The notes below the pieces were generated by a model. That model was not told the DNA's origin. It saw nothing but the letters and a program-made list of their open reading frames with translations, and searched no databases. From an uncultured Acetobacteraceae bacterium (GTDB taxonomy: Bacteria; Pseudomonadota; Alphaproteobacteria; Acetobacterales; Acetobacteraceae): 64,000 nt of DNA. This document shows, in pieces, positions 20,060 through 28,952 of this stretch (its first letter is position 1; each line of letters begins with the position of its first letter). The DNA lies in contig CALTUD010000023.1 of assembly GCA_943912335.1 (NCBI GenBank), positions 1 to 64,000 on the forward strand, given 5' to 3'. The position numbers and the translations under genes are program-made.

Positions 20060-20820
20060 TGCATGACCTCCGGGCCCTTCATGTCGCTGTTGCCCGCTTC
20101 GGGCAGGATGCCGAGGCGGCGCGCGACCTCCTGATACGCTTCCTCGACCCGCCCCATGTCGCGCCGGAAGCGGTCCTTGTCCATCTTCTCGGAGGTCTTG
20201 GCGTCCCAGAGACGGCAGTTATCCGGGCTGATCTCGTCGGCGAGCACGAGGCGCATATCCTCGTTCTCCCAGAGCCGGCCGAACTCCAGCTTGAAGTCCA
20301 CCAGCGTGATGCCCACGCCCAGGAACAGGCCGGTGAGGAAATCGTTGATCCGCAGTGCCAGGGCGACGATGTCGTCCATGTCGGCGGTGGAAGCCCAGCC
20401 GAACGCGGTGATGTGCTCCTCGGCCACCATCGGATCGTTCAGGCTGTCGTTCTTGTAGTAGTATTCCAGGATCGAACGCGGCAGGCGGGTGCCTTCCGGG
20501 ATGCCCAGACGCTTGCTCAGCGAGCCGGCAGCCACGTTGCGCACCACGACCTCGAGCGGAATGATCTCCACTTCGCGGATCAGCTGCTCGCGCATGTTGA
20601 GACGACGCACGAAATGGGTCGGCACGCCGATCTCGTGCAGGCGCAGCATCAGATGCTCGCTGATGCGGTTGTTCAGCACGCCCTTGCCGGTGATGATGCC
20701 CTTCTTGGCGCCGTTGCCGGCAGTGGCATCGTCCTTGAAATACTGCACGAGCGTCCCGGGCTCGGGGCCCTCGAACAGGATCTTCGCTTTACCTTCGTAG
20801 AGCTGGCGGCGGCGGGCCAT
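20056..20820 (-). CDS. purC: SAICAR synthetase
   Basis: A 254-residue enzyme joining aspartate to CAIR in purine synthesis. It begins RRRQLYEGKAKILFEG, the nucleotide-binding N-terminus of the family, and contains the signature region EIIPLEVVVRNVAAGSLSKR and the later LVDFKLEFGR. ATG 20820 is preceded by AAGGA at a good distance. It is the first gene of the coupled run purC-purS-(Rap1a-like)-purQ-purL. A pair of 12-bp direct repeats lies about 65-100 bp upstream. Confidence 0.96.
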   Translation of the reverse strand: MARRRQLYEGKAKILFEGPEPGTLVQYFKDDATAGNGAKKGIITGKGVLNNRISEHLMLRLHEIGVPTHFVRRLNMREQLIREVEIIPLEVVVRNVAAGSLSKRLGIPEGTRLPRSILEYYYKNDSLNDPMVAEEHITAFGWASTADMDDIVALALRINDFLTGLFLGVGITLVDFKLEFGRLWENEDMRLVLADEISPDNCRLWDAKTSEKMDKDRFRRDMGRVEEAYQEVARRLGILPEAGNSDMKGPEVMQ

Positions 20821-20885
20821 GGCGGTCCTTCTTTGCGCTTCGCGAACGCCGATCTGATGGCGCGGGCGCGGTATAGCAGCCGGGA

Positions 20886-20918
20886 ACCCGGCCGGATACA
20901 GGCGGGACCCGGCCGGAT
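20886..20918. repeat. Two 12-bp direct repeats upstream of purC
   Basis: ACCCGGCCGGAT occurs at 20886-20897 and again at 20907-20918, exactly 21 bp apart (two helical turns). They lie in the only gap before the purine operon, between the NRDE-protein gene and purC. The spacing would place two protein monomers or dimers on one face of the helix, so an operator is possible; no regulator is identified. Confidence 0.45.
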
Positions 20919-20928
20919 GATTCGCCGG

Positions 20929-21690
20929 TCAGGCGGCGTCGATGCCTGCGGACGGCACCAGCGCCTCGATCTCCACCGGCGCGAACGGCGTCTTGTCCGG
21001 CGCACCGGCGGCGAAGAACCAGCTCGGCGCCGCATCGCGGCTGGCCGGAAGCCCGACCAGGGACGCGTTGGTGGTGCCGAAACCGGAGCGCGGCGGGATG
21101 TTCATCTCGCTGCCGGCCGGCAGGGAGCGGTCGCTCAGCAACGTGCTCCAGGACGTCCAGTCCGGCGGAACCGGCGTGGGCGCCGCCTGGAAGCGCGGCA
21201 GGTGGCGGGCGATGCGCGGAATGGTCATGTCGTCCGGCGCGCCGGTGGCGATCATGTGCAGGCCGGGCTCCAGCTCCGTGATCTCGGCATGGCCGTAGCC
21301 GAGCCCGCACAGGAAGAAGGCGCGATCGCGATCGCCGATGATCATGTTGTAGGAGCGATAGCGGCCGGCATCGAGCGCGGAAACGGCCCGCGCCCCCTCC
21401 TCCGCCGTGGCTTCGTCGCTGGCGATGAACGGCAGCATGCCGCGCGACAGCTTGCCGGGCGCAGGCCCCAGACTGCCGACACGGTTCAGCACCGCCGCGA
21501 CCACGCCGCTCTGGCCGATCGCGAGCCAGGTGCCGCCGCCGGGAACGTCGCGCGGACCGATGGTGCCCGGGCGATCGGCCCAGTGCCGGGCCGGCTGCTC
21601 CCAGGGGCGGTCCAGCCGCTCGTCACGGTTGGCGGCGATCAGAAGCGGCCAGGGTTCACCTGGGGTGATGGAAACAACGACGGTGCACAC
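20929..21690 (-). CDS. NRDE (TANGO2-like) family protein
   Basis: A 253-residue protein with the family's N-terminus: initiator followed directly by Cys2 (MCTVVVS) and then LIAANRDERLDRP, which contains the namesake NRDE motif. A terminal cysteine after Met suggests an Ntn-hydrolase-like nucleophile; function is unproven, with TANGO2 homologues implicated in membrane or haem homeostasis. I choose the GTG at 21690 because it places Cys at residue 2; the upstream in-frame start would bury it. It is transcribed toward purC with a 108-bp gap. Confidence 0.82.
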   Translation of the reverse strand: MCTVVVSITPGEPWPLLIAANRDERLDRPWEQPARHWADRPGTIGPRDVPGGGTWLAIGQSGVVAAVLNRVGSLGPAPGKLSRGMLPFIASDEATAEEGARAVSALDAGRYRSYNMIIGDRDRAFFLCGLGYGHAEITELEPGLHMIATGAPDDMTIPRIARHLPRFQAAPTPVPPDWTSWSTLLSDRSLPAGSEMNIPPRSGFGTTNASLVGLPASRDAAPSWFFAAGAPDKTPFAPVEIEALVPSAGIDAA

Positions 21691-21833
21691 GTTCCACGAA
21701 ATCCGTATCTCGCCCCGTCCTATGGGCCGACTGCGACCATGCCGCAATGCGGCAAAGGCGGCTGAGCGTCAATGGCGAGGTTGGGAGGGTTCCGCCATTC
21801 ACGCGAGAATGGCGGAAACGACGTTCCATTCGC

Positions 21834-23186
21834 TCAGGGCGCAGCCGGGCCCGGCTCGCCGAACACGCGGCGATAGGAACTGTCCAGCGCGGCCAGATGC
21901 CGCATGGAATCCATCGCCTGGTCCAGCGAAGCGGCCGACACCTTGGCGGCGACCTCGGGGTCGGCGCTCAGGTTCTCGCGGAAGGACCGGCCATCGGCGT
22001 CGGCCAGCTTGGTCCAGGTCGCCATCGCGTTGCGCTGCACGATCCGGTAGGCGTCCTCGCGCGAGATGCCCGAACGGGCCAGCTCCAGCAGCACCTCGCC
22101 CGAATGCACCACGCCGCCCAGGCTTTCCAGATTGGCCAGCATCCGCTCCGGGTAGATCACCAGCTTTTCCATCATGCCGGCGAGGCGCGCCAGCGCGAAG
22201 TCGAGGCCGATGGTGGCGTCCGGACCGACATTGCGCTCCACCGAGGAGTGGCTGATGTCGCGCTCGTGCCACAGCGCCACGTTCTCCAGCGCCGGCACCG
22301 CATGCGAGCGCACCAGACGCGCGAGACCGGTCAGGTTCTCCGACAACACCGGGTTGCGCTTGTGCGGCATCGCCGACGAGCCCTTCTGGCCGGGATGGAA
22401 GAACTCCTCCGCTTCCCGTACCTCGGAACGCTGCAGGTGGCGAACCTCCACCGCCAGACGCTCCACCCCGGACGCGATCACGGCGAGCGTGCAGAAGAAG
22501 GCGGCGTGGCGATCGCGCGGGATCACCTGGGTCGAAACCGGCTCGGGCTGGAGGCCGAGGCGCTCGGCCACGAACTCCTCCACCCGCGGGTCCACATGGG
22601 CGAACGTGCCGACCGCGCCGGAAATGGCGCAGGTGGCGATCTCGGCGCGGGCCTGCACCAGACGGGCACGGTTGCGGTCGAACTCGGCATAATGGCCGGC
22701 GAGCTTGAGCCCGAACGAGGTCGGCTCGGCATGGATCGCGTGCGACCGGCCGATCGTGAGGGTGTATTTGTGCTCGAAAGCCCGGCGCTTCAGCGCGGCC
22801 AGAACGTCGTCCAGATCGGCCAGCAGCAAATCGGCGGCCTGGGTGAGCTGCACCGCGAAACAGGTGTCGAGCACGTCGGACGACGTCATGCCCAGATGCA
22901 CGAAGCGGCTGTCGGGGCCGATCTTCTCGGCCAGCCAGGTCAGGAAGGCGATCACGTCGTGGCGTGTTTCCGCCTCGATCGCGTCGATCCGGGCCAGATC
23001 GGCGTCGGAGAAGGCGGCCATGGCGGCATCGCCGTTGCGCCGGATCGCGGCGGCGGACTCGGCCGGAACGTCGCCGAACCGGGCCATCGCTTCCGTGGCC
23101 AGCGCCTCGATCTCGAACCAGATGCGATAGCGATTGGCCGGGGCCCAGATCGCTTCCATGGCCGGTCGTGTATAGCGTGGAACCAT
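21834..23186 (-). CDS. purB: Adenylosuccinate lyase
   Basis: A 450-residue fumarase/aspartase-superfamily enzyme acting twice in purine synthesis (SAICAR to AICAR, and adenylosuccinate to AMP). Signature regions are intact: MTSSDVLDTCFA, GRSHAIHAEPTSFG with the catalytic His, and the flexible loop GSSAMPHKRNPVLSEN with the catalytic Ser. ATG 23186 gives MVPRYTRPAME, the family's normal start. It is upstream of the NRDE gene and the purC run on the same strand, with 143 bp before the NRDE gene. Confidence 0.96.
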   Translation of the reverse strand: MVPRYTRPAMEAIWAPANRYRIWFEIEALATEAMARFGDVPAESAAAIRRNGDAAMAAFSDADLARIDAIEAETRHDVIAFLTWLAEKIGPDSRFVHLGMTSSDVLDTCFAVQLTQAADLLLADLDDVLAALKRRAFEHKYTLTIGRSHAIHAEPTSFGLKLAGHYAEFDRNRARLVQARAEIATCAISGAVGTFAHVDPRVEEFVAERLGLQPEPVSTQVIPRDRHAAFFCTLAVIASGVERLAVEVRHLQRSEVREAEEFFHPGQKGSSAMPHKRNPVLSENLTGLARLVRSHAVPALENVALWHERDISHSSVERNVGPDATIGLDFALARLAGMMEKLVIYPERMLANLESLGGVVHSGEVLLELARSGISREDAYRIVQRNAMATWTKLADADGRSFRENLSADPEVAAKVSAASLDQAMDSMRHLAALDSSYRRVFGEPGPAAP

Positions 23187-23268
23187 CGGAACCCCCGTCT
23201 CGCGCGTTTCTGCGCGCCTTTGAGCACAAAAGCCGCCGCCGCGCAGGGGGCGCATTCGAGGAGCGACC

Positions 23269-23913
23269 ATGTCCAGCCTGCATCACCTGCTGCCGCAACT
23301 GCTCGCTCTGCTTCAGGTGCTGCTGATCGACCTGACCCTGGCCGGCGACAACGCGGTGGTGGTCGGGTTGGCGGTGCAGGGACTGCCGGCACGGGAAAAG
23401 CGCCTGGCGATCCTGTTCGGCATCGTCGCCGCGACGGTGATCCGGATCGCTCTCGCCACCGTGGCGCTCCAGCTGCTGGAGATCATCGGCCTGATGCTTG
23501 CCGGCGGGCTGCTGCTGCTCTGGGTGTGCTGGCGCATGCTGCGCGAGCTGCGTCATCGCGACCGCGTGGCGTCCGGCGACGCCGCGCCGGTGGATCATTC
23601 CGGTCCGTCCATGCTGCGTCGTGCCATCGTTCGGATCGTTCTGGCCGACCTGTCCATGAGCCTGGACAACGTTCTGGCCGTGGCCGGCGCGGCGCAGCAG
23701 CATCTCTGGGTGATGGTCGCGGGCCTCGTGATCTCCGTGGTGCTGATGGGCGCCGCCGCGTCGCTGGTGGCCCGTCTGCTGGAGCGCTACCGCTGGATCG
23801 CCTGGGTCGGGCTGCTGATCGTCACCGTGGTGGCGGTGGAACTGGTGGTGAAGGGCGGCCGAGAGGTGTGGCACCACCTCCCCGCCCATTCCGCGGCGAC
23901 GATGGCGGGATGA
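23269..23913 (+). CDS. TerC/YjbE-family integral membrane protein
   Basis: A 214-residue protein with about six to seven transmembrane helices. The two TerC-type acidic motifs are visible: LTLAGDNAVVVGLAV in the N-terminal half and DLSMSLDNVLAVAGAA in the C-terminal half, a pseudo-duplicated arrangement with Asp-Asn pairs in the membrane. YjbE/TerC members are linked to Mn or tellurite handling, often under riboswitch control, but no yybP-type riboswitch is visible in the 82 bp upstream. It diverges from purB. Confidence 0.87.
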   Translation: MSSLHHLLPQLLALLQVLLIDLTLAGDNAVVVGLAVQGLPAREKRLAILFGIVAATVIRIALATVALQLLEIIGLMLAGGLLLLWVCWRMLRELRHRDRVASGDAAPVDHSGPSMLRRAIVRIVLADLSMSLDNVLAVAGAAQQHLWVMVAGLVISVVLMGAAASLVARLLERYRWIAWVGLLIVTVVAVELVVKGGREVWHHLPAHSAATMAG

Positions 23914-23916
23914 CGC

Positions 23917-24597
23917 CTACTCGTCGGCGTCGTTGAAGCTATGGATCCCGATCTGGCAGTGCGGCACCGGCTTCGGCTGCAAGCTGACGAGGTCGGAGAT
24001 CCAGCACTTGTCGAAGACCGAACAGTAGCACGCGCGATAGCTGATCCGGTGCGATGCCGCCATGAAACGCAAGCCGAGCAACGGGGTGCCGTCGTCGCTG
24101 CCGTCCGTGCCCGTATGCGGCGCCGGCAACCGGATCAGCTCGTTGCTTTGTCCGGGCCGGAGCACCTCGTGACTGAGCGTGTTGATGGGCAACCCGCCCG
24201 GCAACTGGCGATGCCGCTCCGCCTTGTCTTTTGAGATGCCGCAGCACGTCTCCAGCAGCGCAGTGACGGTGTGGACCGGTTTGCCGTCCAGCAACACTTC
24301 CAGACTTTCCAGCTTGGCGGGGCCGATCCCGGCATTGGTGATCCGGACGATGGTGTCGCGCGTGTCCGAATAGGACCCTTCCATCTGAAGGAACGGCCAG
24401 GAATTCGCCTCCACGAGCTGGGCGTTGGCCTCCACCAGCGCCCGCTCGGTCTCGCCATGCTCGATCGCCACGTAGAGCGACACGGCGGAGATGAACACCG
24501 CCGTGAGCGCCAGAATCAGGTCGAGCCAGCGATGACCCACATGGCGGGGGTGGGCATGCACGTCGTCCACTCCCGTCTGCGTGGGCAGTTCGAGCAC
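23917..24597 (-). CDS. Single-pass membrane protein with cysteine-rich outer domain
   Basis: A 226-residue protein I cannot assign to a family. One transmembrane helix (about 25-45, WLDLILALTAVFISAVSLYV) is followed by a charged stretch and a larger domain probably in the periplasm. That domain contains CC, CYC and two single cysteines (six in all), plus a beta-rich segment IVRITNAGIGPAKLESLEV. The apparent start is GTG 24597, directly after the ggt stop codon, without a good ribosome-binding site, so later GTG codons are alternatives. Likely co-transcribed with ggt. Confidence 0.65.
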   Translation of the reverse strand: MLELPTQTGVDDVHAHPRHVGHRWLDLILALTAVFISAVSLYVAIEHGETERALVEANAQLVEANSWPFLQMEGSYSDTRDTIVRITNAGIGPAKLESLEVLLDGKPVHTVTALLETCCGISKDKAERHRQLPGGLPINTLSHEVLRPGQSNELIRLPAPHTGTDGSDDGTPLLGLRFMAASHRISYRACYCSVFDKCWISDLVSLQPKPVPHCQIGIHSFNDADE

Positions 24598-26460
24598 TTA
24601 CGGAACGCCGACGGCGCCGCCGCCCGGATGGCGCAGGTCGAGCCCGCCCCAATCGCCCGGCTCGTGCTGCGCCAGCGACGGGCCGCCGACGAGCACGCCC
24701 TCGGCCGAGCCCCAGTTCTCGTGCGGCTGGATATGGTAGCCCATCGCGGTCAGCTTGGCCGTCACCTCCGGCGTCAGCGCACCCGCCTCGGCCTGCACGG
24801 GATCCGGCATCCATTGCTCGTGGATGCGCGGCTGGTTCACCGCCTGGGCGATGTTCATGCCGCCATCCACCACCGCGAGGATCGCTTCCAGCGTGATGGT
24901 CGGAATGCGCGAACCGCCGGGGCTGCCGATCGCCATCACCACATGGCCGTTGCGCGACAGGATGGTGGGCGACATCGACGACAGCGGCGTCTTGCCCGGC
25001 GCGATCGCATTCGCCTCCGAACCGACGATCCCATACATGTTGGGCGCGCCCGGCTTGGTGGCGAAATCGTCCATCTCGTCGTTCATCATGATGCCGGTGC
25101 CGGCGGCGGTGACCTTGGCGCCGAACCAGCCGTTCAGCGTGTAGGTCATCGACACGGCGCGGCCGTCCTTGTCGACGATGGAGAAATGCGTCGTTTCCGT
25201 CTTCTCGTGCGGGATCGGGTCCAGCGGCTGCAGCATCGAGGACGGCTCGGCGTGGTCGGTCGGCAGATGCGCCCGCGCCTCCTGGTCATAGGAGCGGCTG
25301 ATCAGCTTCTCGACCGGATCGTGCACGAAGGCCGGATCGCCCAGATCCTGCCGGTCGGCATAAGCACGCCGCATCGCCTCCACCTGGCGCTGCACGCCGG
25401 CGGCGCTGCGCAGACCGAGCTTGCCCAGATCGTCGCCGTCGAGAATGCCCAGCATCTCGCAGATCGCGACGCCGCCGCCGCTGGGCGGGGGCGCGGTGTC
25501 GATCGAGAACCCGCGATAGGTGCACGAGACCGGCTTCATGACCCGCGTGCGATAGGCGGCGAAATCGGCCGGCGTGATGATGCCACCGCCCGCCTTGCTG
25601 GCCGCCGCGATCGCAGCGCCGATCGGGCCCTTGTAGAACGCATCCGCCCCGTGTTCGGAGATCAGTTCCAGGCTGTGGGCCAGATCGGTCTGCTTGAACA
25701 GGTCGCCCACCCGGAACAGCGAGCCGTCCGGGCGCAGGAAGATGCGGGCGGAGGCCGGATCCTTGCGGAAGCCTTCGGTGGCCGTATTCAGCAGCATCAC
25801 GTCGCCCGGTCCGAGCACGTAGCCGTCGCGCGCCAGGGCGATCGCCGGCGCCATCACCTGGGCACGCTTGAGCTTGCCCCAGCGCTGGAGCGCCTGATCC
25901 ATCCCGGCCACGGTGCCGGGCACGGCGACGGCCTTCCAGCCGGTCTCCGACAGGCCGGGCACGACATTGCCGGACGCGTCGAGATACATCGTCTTCGTGG
26001 CGGCGAGCGGCGCATGCTCGCGGAAATCCAGGAAATACGCCTTGCCGTCCGGCTCCTTCAGGGTCAGGAACCCGCCGCCGCCGATATTGCCGGCAGCCGG
26101 ATAGACCACGGCGAGCGCATAGGCGACCGCGACGGCCGCATCCACCGCATTGCCGCCCTTGGCCAGGATGTCCGCGCCGATCTTGGAGGCCAGCATATGG
26201 GCGCTGACGACCATGCCGTGCCGGCCCAACACGGGAACCGCATCGGCACGGGACGGACCGGACGGGCCGAACGCCAGCGGGTCCGGCGCGCCTTCCCAGG
26301 CGCCGGGTTTGGCGTTCGGGGCCGGCTGAGCCGGGGCCGCGACGGCGCTCGGAGCCGGTGCTTGGGCCGGGGCCGGTTGCGTTTGAGCGCCCGCCAGAAC
26401 GGGCGCGACGGAAAAGGATGCCGCGAGGGCGATTTGGAGCAGTCTGCGGGAAGCGTTCAT
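24598..26460 (-). CDS. ggt: Gamma-glutamyltransferase
   Basis: A 620-residue periplasmic or secreted Ntn hydrolase that cleaves glutathione and other gamma-glutamyl compounds. A signal peptide (about 1-26) is followed by a Pro/Ala-rich linker of roughly 30 residues before the domain. The precursor is expected to self-cleave before the first catalytic Thr in ETTHFSIVDKDG (coded near 25180-25200), giving large and small subunits. Substrate motifs GGNAVDAAVAVAYALAVVYP, the NIGGGGF loop and GSPGGSRIPT are intact. It is 5 nt downstream of map. Confidence 0.93.
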   Translation of the reverse strand: MNASRRLLQIALAASFSVAPVLAGAQTQPAPAQAPAPSAVAAPAQPAPNAKPGAWEGAPDPLAFGPSGPSRADAVPVLGRHGMVVSAHMLASKIGADILAKGGNAVDAAVAVAYALAVVYPAAGNIGGGGFLTLKEPDGKAYFLDFREHAPLAATKTMYLDASGNVVPGLSETGWKAVAVPGTVAGMDQALQRWGKLKRAQVMAPAIALARDGYVLGPGDVMLLNTATEGFRKDPASARIFLRPDGSLFRVGDLFKQTDLAHSLELISEHGADAFYKGPIGAAIAAASKAGGGIITPADFAAYRTRVMKPVSCTYRGFSIDTAPPPSGGGVAICEMLGILDGDDLGKLGLRSAAGVQRQVEAMRRAYADRQDLGDPAFVHDPVEKLISRSYDQEARAHLPTDHAEPSSMLQPLDPIPHEKTETTHFSIVDKDGRAVSMTYTLNGWFGAKVTAAGTGIMMNDEMDDFATKPGAPNMYGIVGSEANAIAPGKTPLSSMSPTILSRNGHVVMAIGSPGGSRIPTITLEAILAVVDGGMNIAQAVNQPRIHEQWMPDPVQAEAGALTPEVTAKLTAMGYHIQPHENWGSAEGVLVGGPSLAQHEPGDWGGLDLRHPGGGAVGVP

Positions 26461-26465
26461 GCCCC

Positions 26466-27275
26466 TCAGGCTGCGTGAGCGTAGGGCGGCTTGTCCAGCC
26501 CGGCGGGCGACAGGGTGAAAATTTCGCAGCCGTCGTCGGTCACGCCGATCATGTGCTCGAATTGCGCAGACAAGGAACGGTCGCGCGTCACGGCGGTCCA
26601 GCCATCGTCGAGGATTTTCACGTCCGGACGCCCGGCATTCACCATCGGCTCCACGGTGAAGAACATGCCGGCCCGCAGCACCACACCCTCGCCGCGCCGC
26701 CCGTAATGCAGGACGTTGGGCGCCGCATGGAAATGACGGCCGATGCCGTGGCCGCAGAAGTCGCGCACTACGGAGAATCGCTGCGCTTCGACATAGCTCT
26801 GGATCGCGAAGCCGACATCGCCCAGCGTGTTGCCGGGCTTCACCGCCGCCAGACCACGCATCAGCGACTCGTAGGTGACGTCGATCAGCACCTGCGACTT
26901 CCGCGACACCGGGCCCACCGTGAACATGCGGCTGGTATCGCCGAACCAGCCATTCAGGATGGAGGTGACGTCGATGTTCAGGATGTCGCCGTCCTGCAAC
27001 CGGCGCTCGCCGGGAATGCCGTGGCAGACCACATGGTTGATGGAGATGCAGCTCGACTTCGGATAGCCGCGATAGTTCAGCGTGGCCGGCGTGGCGCCGC
27101 TGTCGAGCGTGAATTCATGGATCAGCCGGTCCAGCTCGCCAGTGGTGACCCCGGCCTGCACATGCGGGGCGATCATGTCCAGCGTCTGGGCCGCAAGGCG
27201 TCCGGCTTCGCGCATGCCGGCGAAATCCGCCTCGGTATGGATAATAATCCTGTTGCCGTCCGACTCGCCGTCCAT
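26466..27275 (-). CDS. map: Methionine aminopeptidase, type I
   Basis: A 269-residue enzyme removing the N-terminal Met from nascent proteins. The dinuclear metal ligands of the pita-bread fold are present in order: Asp in ILNIDVTSI, Asp in GWFGDTSR, His in GHGIGRHFH, Glu in FTVEPMV and Glu in QFEHMIGV. ATG 27275 is taken as start; the open frame extends 15 codons further. It is followed closely by ggt. The 191 bp upstream, before dacA, shows no clear regulatory motif. Confidence 0.95.
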   Translation of the reverse strand: MDGESDGNRIIIHTEADFAGMREAGRLAAQTLDMIAPHVQAGVTTGELDRLIHEFTLDSGATPATLNYRGYPKSSCISINHVVCHGIPGERRLQDGDILNIDVTSILNGWFGDTSRMFTVGPVSRKSQVLIDVTYESLMRGLAAVKPGNTLGDVGFAIQSYVEAQRFSVVRDFCGHGIGRHFHAAPNVLHYGRRGEGVVLRAGMFFTVEPMVNAGRPDVKILDDGWTAVTRDRSLSAQFEHMIGVTDDGCEIFTLSPAGLDKPPYAHAA

Positions 27276-27466
27276 CACCGCGCACCTTTCTCCCCGGCAG
27301 CGCCGCACCGGGGCGCTCACCGCGCCGATGCGTCTTCACAACCGCATTGTTCCGGGTGCGGCCAGGGTCCACCGGGCCGGCAACGCCAGATCAGACCGGG
27401 TAAAATGGTCGGGCGAGACAGCGGACGCAAGCGGCATCCGCAGCCGGACGGGAAAAGGCCGGACGA

Positions 27467-28624
27467 TCAGCCCTTCAGGCGTCCCTTGCCATGCGCCTTG
27501 GCACGGCCATGCGACGGCGCAGCGGCGACCGCTCCGGCCAGATGAACCTTGGCGCCGGTGAGACGGACCCGGGCGCCATGCGCCGCCGCGGCCGCCTTGC
27601 CGCGCGCCGCGGCGAAATGCACGGCGGCGCGTCCGCGCAGATGGCGCAGACGTCCGGTCGGCGCCGCGGGCGCGGCCGCATCCGGCGTGTTGTCGGAGGC
27701 GAGCAGCAAAGCGGCACCGCGACGGCTGCGGGCCAGGGTGCGCGGCATGACCGGCACGCCTTCCTGCTGGAAGGCCTGATCCAACAGCGCCACCATCACG
27801 TTGGAACGTTGGGCGCTGGTGCGGGCGCCGAGCACCACGCCGATCAGACGCACATTGCCGCGCACGGCCGAGGTGACGAGATTGAGCCCGGCATCCACGG
27901 TGAAACCGGTCTTGAGGCCGTCCGCGCCGGGATAGATCCGCAGCATCGGGTCGTGGTTCGGCACTTCCCGGCCATGGAACATGAAAGCCGGCACGGCAAA
28001 ATAGTGATACTGCTCCGGGAAGTCCTGGATCAGATGGCGCGCCAGCACGGCGAAATCGCGTGCGGTGGACACCTGCTCCGGGTCCGGCAGACCCGACGCG
28101 TTGCGGAAGGTGGTGCTGCTCATGCCGAGCAGACGCGCCTTCTGCGTCATCATCTGCGCAAAACGTTGCTCGTCGCCCTGTGCCAGCATCTCGCCCAGCG
28201 CGCAGGCGGCGTCGTTGGCGGATTTGGTGACGAGGCCCAACACGGCCTGCTCGACGGTGAGATAGGAGCCCGGCACCAGATCGAGCTTGGACGGCTCCAT
28301 CGACGCGGCGTGCTCGGACACCGGCACCGCCTGATCCAGCGAAATCCGGTTCTGCCGCAGGGCGTCGAAGGTCAGGTACAGCGTCATCAGCTTGGTGAGA
28401 CTGGCCGGGAAGCGCTGCAGATCCGGATTGCTTTGTTCCAGCACCTGGCCGCTGTTGGCGTCCATCACCAGGGTCGAAAGCGTGCCACGATACTGCGCAT
28501 GGGCAGCGGCCGGAAGGCCGACCAGAATGGCGGTGCCGCCGAGAAAGCCCAGGGCCCGACGCCTGAAACGCATGCGAACCGGAGCGGACACGACATCGCC
28601 CAGGGCAAGTCTTTCAGGCGACAT
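27467..28624 (-). CDS. dacA: D-alanyl-D-alanine carboxypeptidase with basic C-terminal tail
   Basis: A 385-residue low-molecular-weight penicillin-binding protein of the S11 family, trimming peptidoglycan pentapeptides in the periplasm. The three active-site motifs are SLTK, SAN (in VTKSANDAACALGEM) and KTG (in DGLKTGFT). The start ATG 28624 has GGAGAG 8 nt upstream; ATG 28573 is the alternative and would give a shorter signal-peptide N-region. After about residue 295 the usual PBP5 beta-domain is absent and replaced by an Ala/Arg/Lys/His-rich tail ending AHGKGRLKG, which may bind an anionic surface instead. Confidence 0.9.
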   Translation of the reverse strand: MSPERLALGDVVSAPVRMRFRRRALGFLGGTAILVGLPAAAHAQYRGTLSTLVMDANSGQVLEQSNPDLQRFPASLTKLMTLYLTFDALRQNRISLDQAVPVSEHAASMEPSKLDLVPGSYLTVEQAVLGLVTKSANDAACALGEMLAQGDEQRFAQMMTQKARLLGMSSTTFRNASGLPDPEQVSTARDFAVLARHLIQDFPEQYHYFAVPAFMFHGREVPNHDPMLRIYPGADGLKTGFTVDAGLNLVTSAVRGNVRLIGVVLGARTSAQRSNVMVALLDQAFQQEGVPVMPRTLARSRRGAALLLASDNTPDAAAPAAPTGRLRHLRGRAAVHFAAARGKAAAAAHGARVRLTGAKVHLAGAVAAAPSHGRAKAHGKGRLKG

Positions 28625-28952
28625 CCGAACTCTCCAGCGTAGCGACCGTCACACTATGGCCGTCCCAACCTTTCGTCCAGGTTAATTACTGATCGGACAG
28701 GTGCTTAAAACCACTTCCTGCCGTGAGACGGCAGCCTTGCCCGCCAAACCCCGTCCGGGTGGACGGCATGTCGATCGCACCCAGCGGGAGAACCGATGCG
28801 ACAGGGGCTTTCAAGCGCTGGCGGACAACCAATATGATGCCGTCATGCGCCCCGACATCATCCCTGTCCTCGTCCGATCCGTGCGGGACCCGCTCCGAAC
28901 GGCCGAGGGGATTCGGCGCGGCTCCTCTTTTCCGGCCCCCGGGATTCTGGCG
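28625..28952. other. 328-bp divergent intergenic region, dacA/clpS
   Basis: This gap separates dacA (minus) from clpS (plus). It holds a perfect 7-bp hairpin (CTGCCGT at 28718-28724 with ACGGCAG at 28728-28734, loop GAG) and a candidate clpS promoter at 28810-28838. A longer ClpS form starting at the in-frame ATG 28845 is possible but not supported by conservation. I see no RNA gene. Confidence 0.5.
28810..28838 (+). promoter_or_regulatory. Candidate clpS promoter
   Basis: TTCAAG (28810-28815) and TATGAT (28833-28838) are separated by 17 bp. The -10 matches consensus at five of six positions; the -35 is weak. Transcription would begin near 28845, leaving about a 108-nt leader before ATG 28953. 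Confidence 0.35.

Noticed and set aside
21747..23936. Plus-strand 729-codon frame opposite purB
   Set aside because: The translation is low-complexity His/Arg/Gly-rich, the shadow of purB, which has clear enzyme motifs.
24271..26478. Plus-strand 735-codon frame opposite ggt
   Set aside because: His/Arg-rich antisense shadow without recognisable domain; ggt carries full catalytic motifs.
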